Made by a program: the position numbers and the translations under genes. The notes beneath the pieces are model-generated. The model did not search any database. It saw nothing but the letters and a program-made list of their open reading frames with translations, and was not told the origin of the DNA. Of a stretch of DNA of 64,000 bases, positions 57,535 through 64,000 are shown piece by piece. The stretch covers positions 897-64,896 of the forward strand of contig KV423981.1 in the NCBI GenBank assembly GCA_001632435.1. The letters run 5' to 3'. The DNA is from Calocera cornea HHB12733 (taxonomy: Eukaryota > Basidiomycota > Dacrymycetes > Dacrymycetales > Dacrymycetaceae). Positions within the stretch are counted from its first letter, which is position 1. Each line of letters starts with the position of its first letter.

Positions 57535-60500
57535 ATGGCTCACTACTCTCTATTCGCTATCTTGGCAATAGAGGAGTTCCTTCTGAACAGTAATATCCCT
57601 ACCGACTCCGATGATGACGACTCCGACGATGATTTTCCCCATGAAGACGATGCTCTTGAGTCACCCAGTCTGCCGCCAATCGCTCCTTGCAAACACCATT
57701 TGGCACCACGGATGCAAGCAACCGATCATCGACATCCGGTATCCGGTAGGCGTTGGCCTCAGCCTTCAAGTAGAGCACGTCCTAGTGCACAGAAAACGAC
57801 CGCTGAGCGGCACCACGTACGAGCGCAGCCAGCTGTGGATGCGATAGAGGCGGATCTCAGCGAGTCACTGGGCAGTGAGGAATCCGAGGCAGAGGAGCGA
57901 ATGGCAGGAAGAATGCGTCCTGGTCGTGGCAAGGCTCACGACAGGATGACGACAAAGCCATCTATCCATACAACTCAGCGGTTACATGGTGCGTGCAACA
58001 ACACAGGCGTCGTCCTTTCCAGTGCTTACCCCGATGTCAGCTGATAAGACGCGCGAACGCATCGGTTCTAATGGCACCAGGTCTGAGCGTCCGCAGGAGG
58101 GTTGGAACGATGGTCCGCGGGTGCGTCTGGGAACCCCGCGTCAGTCTGATATCTAAACTGATGGTCCAATGTAGTATCGCCTCGTGTCCTCTGAGGCGGT
58201 CGAATTGCCGCGTAAACAAGGGCATGTTCGCAAGGCCCCACCAACGTCACCACTGCATACTCCTAAAACGGTCAGGAGTACCAGTACTCACGGCCGGATG
58301 GCTGATCACAGCCCATGCACCCGAAGCATCTGTTCATCTGCCAACCTCTACTACCGAATACTCCTAAGCACCCAAAACGCTTTTCCCGACTTGAAAACCC
58401 GAACGGCTTGGGTGCGACAATGTTGGAAGGCGGCGTGCGAATCGCTCGGGCTGACCGACAAGTATTACGACGGCCGATTCAAGCATGCAAGCGGTTTTGC
58501 TGAGAAAATGCGCAACATCGTGCGCCACTTGTTCTCTGTGTTGAACCAGTTGTCTGATGTGTAGCAGATCGAACAGCGCGATTCGCAGTTGAGAGGGAAG
58601 ATAAAAGACTGTGCTGCCAGGCTGGTTGGCCAGTACTACAAACTGCCAGTTGTCGGCACGCGCGATGATGCCGAGGCGACCGCAAAAGAAGCTACTCGAC
58701 TGCTCACCGGCGCAAAGTTCATATATGTCGATACTCACGATGCAAACGTGAGCCGGATCCTTCTTTATGCTGATTTGTCTGATGTGATACAGCCTTATGA
58801 GAATGGCTGCATCGAAGCTGTTTATTGCGATATGTGGTTTCGTGACGTTAGGAGTGAAGGCGTTCGATTCCGGAAGATCTTCGAGAAGGGCCCTGCCGGT
58901 GCTCTGGCTCTAGTCGTTACTGCAGTCCGTTGATTATGCCCTACCTTTCGTTGTCTCTAACGCCCTCAACCAGATTCAATGCGGCATTGATCAATTCTCT
59001 AGTGGAGCAAAGAGATCTGGAGCGAGTCACAAGTTCGTTGGGGCGACCTTCGGACCCATCTATGCGCGACATTTACGGAATATCGGCATCTTCAAGCAGT
59101 CATTTCCGAGGAAATTTTCGCGCATCATGGCTTCCCTCTTGCGACAGGGACTGTGAGTCCACCATGTGGCCGACTCGCGTTGCTTGCTGATTCATATGCA
59201 GGATACAAAGCGGTGTAACCACCGTGCAGAAGCCCGTGTATGAGGACTATGTAACGGATTGGATCAATAAGCGGCGCACTGAAGGAGGTGCAGCCGATGA
59301 GTCGACTGAAGATGATGCTGGACCGAGCGGAAGAGGCAGCTCTCAAGGCTATCGATTATCAGCAGACGATCCGGCTTCGGCAACACATGAGGAAGCACCC
59401 TCTTATCGAGACCACGATGAATCGGTGGGAGGAACCATTATCCGATTCTCGGAAGGAGGATGGTGGCGGGAGTGGCCAGAGGAGAGTCAGCACCTGGTCG
59501 AGAACGACATTGCCGGTATTGGTCTTTCAGCCCCACACCTAGAAGGAACCAGAGCGACCGCGGCCGAAGCTGGTACCGCTTCGGACGATTCCTTACCATC
59601 GCCGACAGATGTCTTCCGGGACCACAACAGCACATACCAGATGGGGATCTCCTCCGAACCTGCGGGGCCGGTCCCTGATTCTCCTACGTCTCCGTCCCAA
59701 TTCCCCACAACATGCCGACGTATTGATTCCTCAGATCAAGCGAATGACTCCGCAAAGAATCGAGTTATTTCTGCCGGATCGAGCCACGATGTATCCAACA
59801 ATGTCCTTGGTACCAACCCTCCATTTTATATCTCGAAGCGAGATCAGCTGGTGCCAACACTGGTTTCTTCCCGTATGTCTATTCCCCCTGTTACTCTGTA
59901 TAAGCGCCTGACTCTTCGGCAGAACTGGTGCATGCTACGCCATCTGCGCCCCAAGGAACCAATAATGTTCTGATGGACGATGGTGCAGCCCCAATTCTGA
60001 TCGATGAGAATGAACGTACGAGATCGATTGATGCTCTTGGTCATCATCCATCGAGTATTGGTAGGGCGGGTCCTCTTGTTGCACCCCCTGCTATCCTCAA
60101 CCGTGATGGCCCTCATTCAGCACCATCTGTACCTCCACGACATCCTGCCATCCAGAAACTTCGCTTCTTCGGAACAACCACTCCCAGCCTCAATGTGGTA
60201 CGGCACTCTGGTATAATCCCACCATCACCCGCAAATGCCGTGGAGTCCTCACCAGCATCCTTTGCTTCACCGTTTGCTTCACCGTTTGCGCCGGCTCATA
60301 AGCCAGCTTCCGTTCCGACCGTACAGCAGCCACCAGCCAACTCGCTGGCAATACTTGTTTCTGCGCCAAGCCCTGTCGACTCGGCTCCTCGTACCCCACG
60401 TTCAGCTGCCCCACCACCAACCGGAACCTCGACGCATGATCTCGATGGGCTTGCGACGCTGGAAGCAGTACCATCCCCAAGTACGGGGCGTACTAAATCG

Positions 60501-60659
60501 ACGAATCCCGGTGCCAACCGTCCAGCCAAAGCTGCTTCGTTGAACCGCGAGTACGTGGTTCGCTCCACTCGCTCACAACGCGTTATCAAACCCCCCACGC
60601 GGCTCGATCCCTCTCCCCCCAGAATGGCCACCCGTAAGCGTCCTGCGCGTGCGAAATAG
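57535..60659 (+). CDS. DUF6532 protein with long disordered tail
   Basis: Eight exons (57535-57988, 58041-58120, 58175-58519, 58565-58747, 58793-58924, 58974-59152, 59202-59872, 59923-60659) give 926 residues. The DUF6532 region spans about residues 205-420: LLSTQNAFPDLKTRTAWVRQCW, QIEQRDSQLRGKIKDCAARLV, GAKFIYVDTHDANPYENGCIEAV, FRKIFEKGPAGALALVVTAIQ, and FVGATFGPIYARHLRNIGIF. The N-terminus is acidic (TDSDDDDSDDDFPHEDD). The tail of about 480 residues is rich in Ser, Pro and Thr and ends with basic RPAKAA...TRKRPARAK. DUF6532 has no known function but is hugely expanded in Agaricomycetes. It lies 434 bases upstream of a Plavaka-type transposase in the same orientation. No frame damage is seen. 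Confidence 0.75.
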
Positions 60660-61093
60660 TGGCTGAGGCACTGCCTGCAGTTCGTTCATGTGCAGATTAC
60701 TGGGCAGTATACCTACCTACTTCACGCAAGCTATTCAGGAGCGGTACATTCAGGCGTATATAATAGGTTGATAGAACTACGCAAATGACAGAACAGTATG
60801 GCAATGAATGAGCAGTCCGCAGAGCAGAATCGGCGGATCAACATCCCAATTGATTCATGGGCCACACGGAAAGAGATAAAAGGAGCATTATCATCAGAAA
60901 CATCCCAGGAGGGAGAAAGGCAGTCTGAAGATAGATGAAGGAAGGTAGTGTATGAAGGAGAGCCGACTATAAGCGCCTGTCGCATCTGGATGCAGGAGAT
61001 TTCCGACTCGCACTGCCCTATGACATCAGGCTCCGTGTCGGAATTTGCGCCCTATCTGTCTCCTTCACCATCATCACGCATCTGGCTTAACTT
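60660..61093. other. gap between DUF6532 gene and transposase
   Basis: 434 bases. If the transposon has a left terminus between the two genes it is here, but I could not identify a terminal inverted repeat without the right end. Confidence 0.4.
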
Positions 61094-64000
61094 ATGCGTC
61101 CCACATGTCGCGGCTGTGGAGTGGGCTTCAGCTCCGAGATCAAACTTCAACGTCACATCGCTCAGAAAAAGAACTCTGCTTGTCATGATGCTCTGATCGA
61201 ATATCTGCAATCGGACGATTACTCCGTCTGTGTGGACCTCAGTCCAAATGCAGATTCGGCATCACTTCAAGAAAACACACTCGGTGCAGACTTGGGCAAT
61301 ACTTTCTCATACTTGGGTACATCTGAAGGCGGTGCACGCGATAAACTGGCTCCAAGAGGTGAAGTCTGTGAAGAAGATAATGCCACAGGGGGCACATCTT
61401 CCGCCAGCTTACAAGGAGAAGACAACGACGTTTTCCGTGAACTTGAAGGGCACCCTCGCCATATTCGTCACTTTCGTCACCACCGCGTTGCGACGGTCAT
61501 CTCCCACGACGGGCCGTCTCCTTACGCAGACTGGCAAAGCGCATGCCAAGATAATCCTTATCACCCTTTCCGATCACAAGTGGATTCCCACATCGGGAGC
61601 TGGTTGAAACTGGAGAACATTTCTCAAGCGGCGATAGATAGACTGTTGACACCAGAGGTGAAGATCCGTGCCTCGGGATTCGATTCCAGTGTCTGATGCC
61701 TGGATGTAGTTTGTCAAAGTCCTGAACCTGTCCTTCAGCAACTCCAAAGCTCTGAACACTATCATTGACACGAAGTTGCCTTCGAATGGTATCTCGTGGA
61801 CACGATCCGAGTTTTCCTTAGAGAGTACGGCTGAGAAATGCATTTTCTGGCATCGGGACATTATGCAGGCAATCCGTGCATTGTTTGGAGAACCGCGCTT
61901 TGCTAGTGTCCTGAAGTATGCGCCTGAGCAGCACTTCTGCGATGAAAACGGAGAGAATCGAATTTTTGATGAGATGTGGACTGGTAATTGGTGGTGGCGT
62001 ATTCAAGTGAGCGTTTCCCAAGTTGGCATGACTTGTTAATGACGTGGCTTTGCAGAAGGAGGTTCCTGAAGGGGCAACAGTTATCCCGCTCATATTCGGC
62101 ACGGACAAAACTCTCCTCACACAAATGAGCGGCGACCGATATGGCTACCCGATATATCTTTCTATCGGCAACATTCCTAAAGCATTACGACGTGCTCCAT
62201 CACAACGTGCTATGCTATTGGTTGGATACCTCCCTACAAACAAGCTGGATCATCTCGGACTGAAAGAGGATGACGCTCGTGCTGCGCGCCAGCGAATGAT
62301 CCACCAATGCCTGACTCATCTACTGGAACCAGCTATAACCCCAGGAAAGAAAGGTACCGCAATGGTATCAGGAGATGGTTGCGTCCGCATGTGTTATCCT
62401 ATCCTGGGTGCTTGGATGGCCGACTATCCCGAGCAATGCCTGCTCACGTGTACTCGCTCTCTCCGATGCCCGATCTGCAATATCGATTGGAGAAGGATGG
62501 GTGATGAGCTTCGCGGAGAGGAATCTCTCTGCGAAGACGTTTATAGATACCCATGTGCGCCACGAGATCAAGCGACTACTCTGGCGATTCTCTCGGGCAA
62601 CTTGAGGACCAACTGCGTAGTTGATACTACTTTGACCCAGGCTTCCATGTCGCTTCCAGCTGCCAAACCTAATGTACCGTCTGGGCGCGTCGCCAAGGAA
62701 GCACCTCAACTTAGAGACCATTTGAGCACGAGCAAAGATCAAGCGTTCAATGACCGTACCGAGGTGGACCATTGCGAATCCGACCGCGAATCCGCCACCG
62801 AGTCGAGCGAAGACGAGGACGAAAGCGATAGGACACCCGGCGTGGCCGCCCTCCCCCCTTTGGAGCTCCAGCGGCACATCTCTACCCACACGCAGAAAGG
62901 CAAATTGCGATCATATAACGTGCTCATGAAGGCCCTGTCTATGACCTCCGTTCGGGAGCCCTTCTGGTCGAAACTTCCCCTGGCTCAAATACACACAAGC
63001 ATGTATCCCGACATTCTTCACCAACTCCTGCAGGGCGTCTTGAAGCATATCATCGACTGGCTCCAGGATATTGTGGGAGCTGAAGAGCTTGATCGCGGTT
63101 TTCAAAGCACTCCCCCAACGCATGGCGTTAGACAATTTCCAGAGGGTCTCAAGAGCTTGCAACAGCTGATGGGTCAAGAAAGAAAGGCAATAGCTCGTGT
63201 ACTTTTGGGAGTCGTTTCAGCTTCTCCCACGATCCGCAAACATGGAGAGCGAGGTCAACAAGTTATTAGAGCAACCAGAGCAGTGCTTGACTTCTTGCAA
63301 TTGGCGTCTATGGAGAAACATTCGGAGAGAACCGTTCTGTTGCTGCGCAAGTGTCTTCTGGACTTTCATGCCAATAAACAAGGTTTTGTAGATCTCGGGG
63401 CCAGAAACACACGGGAACAGGGTAGAGTCATCTACCAATGGCAAGAGACTGCATGCTTACGACTCGTCGCAAGAGAATCGATTTTGTATTCCAAAGCTGC
63501 ATTCCTTAGTTCACTACATGTGGGCGATATACGAAGCTGGCTCCCTGGACAATTGGACGACATCGATTACCGAAAGGCTTCACATTGACTTCGCAAAACT
63601 TCCCTTTCGACACACAAGTGGAAAACATGATTCCACTACCAAGGAAATGGTTATTTGGGTGCTACGGAGGGAAAGAATCCTTGAATTTCAATCGTTCATT
63701 TGTTGGAATCTTGGTTAGTGTCTCAGGTGTATCTGCGAGTCCTGCGAGCTCCAATATTGATCACAAATTCCCATCAGGTTCTCGAGGGCGAACTTCCGTG
63801 TCAGATCTCAGTCGCAACGTCAACGAAGCGCCGTCTCTTTGTCCAACGTATCGCTTATCGATACGTCCTACATTCCCGGCGGTTCCGATGAGTGACATCA
63901 TCGATCAGCACGCCTGGGGATGTGTGGACTTTGCAGCAGCCTGGAAGAGCTTCACCAAACGGCACCTGAAGACCACGAGGCTACCGCACTCCAGTATGAG
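61094..64000 (+). mobile_element. Plavaka-type DNA transposase, truncated by window edge
   Basis: Exons 61094-61657, 61710-62006, 62056-63421, 63474-63713 and 63778 onward are open to the end of the window. The protein starts with a C2H2-like finger (CRGCGVGFSSEIKLQRHIA) and continues in the order of Plavaka transposases of Agaricomycetes: NPYHPFRSQVDSHIGSWL, ISQAAIDRLLT, EMWTGNWWWRIQ, GATVIPLIFGTDKTLLTQ, GYPIYLSIGNIPK, LRCPICNIDW, SMYPDILHQLLQGVLKHI, NRFCIPKLHSLVHYMW and SITERLHIDFAKL. An acidic Ser-rich insert (SATESSEDEDESDRT) sits mid-protein. Such enzymes move cut-and-paste DNA elements. No stop or frameshift is needed, so the copy may be recent. Termini are not visible. Confidence 0.82.

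Noticed and set aside
1..64000. tRNA and rRNA genes
   Set aside because: I looked for T-arm (GTTCRANNC) and acceptor pairing by eye and for rRNA-like stretches and found none convincing; a covariance-model scan would be decisive.

Overview
This window looks like nuclear DNA of a filamentous basidiomycete, most likely an Agaricomycete and possibly Polyporales. Genes are packed on both strands and broken by many 43-70 nt introns with GT(GCG/AGT/ATG) donors and CTGAY-type branch points. Housekeeping proteins are clearly fungal, and mobile or expanded families typical of Agaricomycetes (a Plavaka-type transposase, DUF6532 genes) are present. Exon boundaries were derived by hand from splice signals, reading-frame continuity and protein-family fit. 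They are gene models, not experimental facts.

Layout. 1-1510 is a gene-free, hairpin-rich stretch with degenerate TTAGGG-like sequence. 1511-27495 is a compact housekeeping block: TspO-like membrane protein (+), YdcF/DUF218 protein (-), gluconokinase (-), UDP-glucose pyrophosphorylase UGP1 (-), histone H4K20 methyltransferase SET9 (-), ribosomal protein eS8 (-), an orphan (+), NSE4 of the SMC5/6 complex (-), a HLTF/Rad5-like SNF2-RING helicase (+), a small PARP-type zinc-finger protein (+), a nucleolar FKBP isomerase (-), ARPC4 (+) and a PP2C phosphatase (-). 27496-32362 has no gene I can support. 32363-33127 encodes a cyclophilin whose key catalytic residues are replaced. 33128-36100 is a transposon-relic island. 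36368-43295 holds a conserved-looking orphan (+), a FIT/Scs3-like ER lipid protein (-) and a GPI-anchored fasciclin protein (+). 44345-45933 is a DUF6532-like gene. 46477-54281 is a run of orphan genes on both strands. 54383-55784 is a possible Rad9/PCNA-fold protein. 57535-60659 is a long DUF6532 gene, followed by a Plavaka-type transposase (61094 to the right edge) whose reading frame is open throughout.

How genes relate. Several genes concern genome maintenance. NSE4 and the HLTF-like gene are head to head across 272 bp. The HLTF-like protein carries an N-terminal PARP-type zinc finger in front of HIRAN-SNF2-RING, and the next gene is a stand-alone copy of that finger with introns at the same positions and phases. 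SET9 and the possible 9-1-1-like protein lie elsewhere in the window. FPR4-like/ARPC4 form a second head-to-head pair. The strongest candidates for something new are the zf-PARP/HLTF tandem, the DUF6532-Plavaka linkage, the degenerate cyclophilin and the cluster of orphan genes at 46-54 kb.
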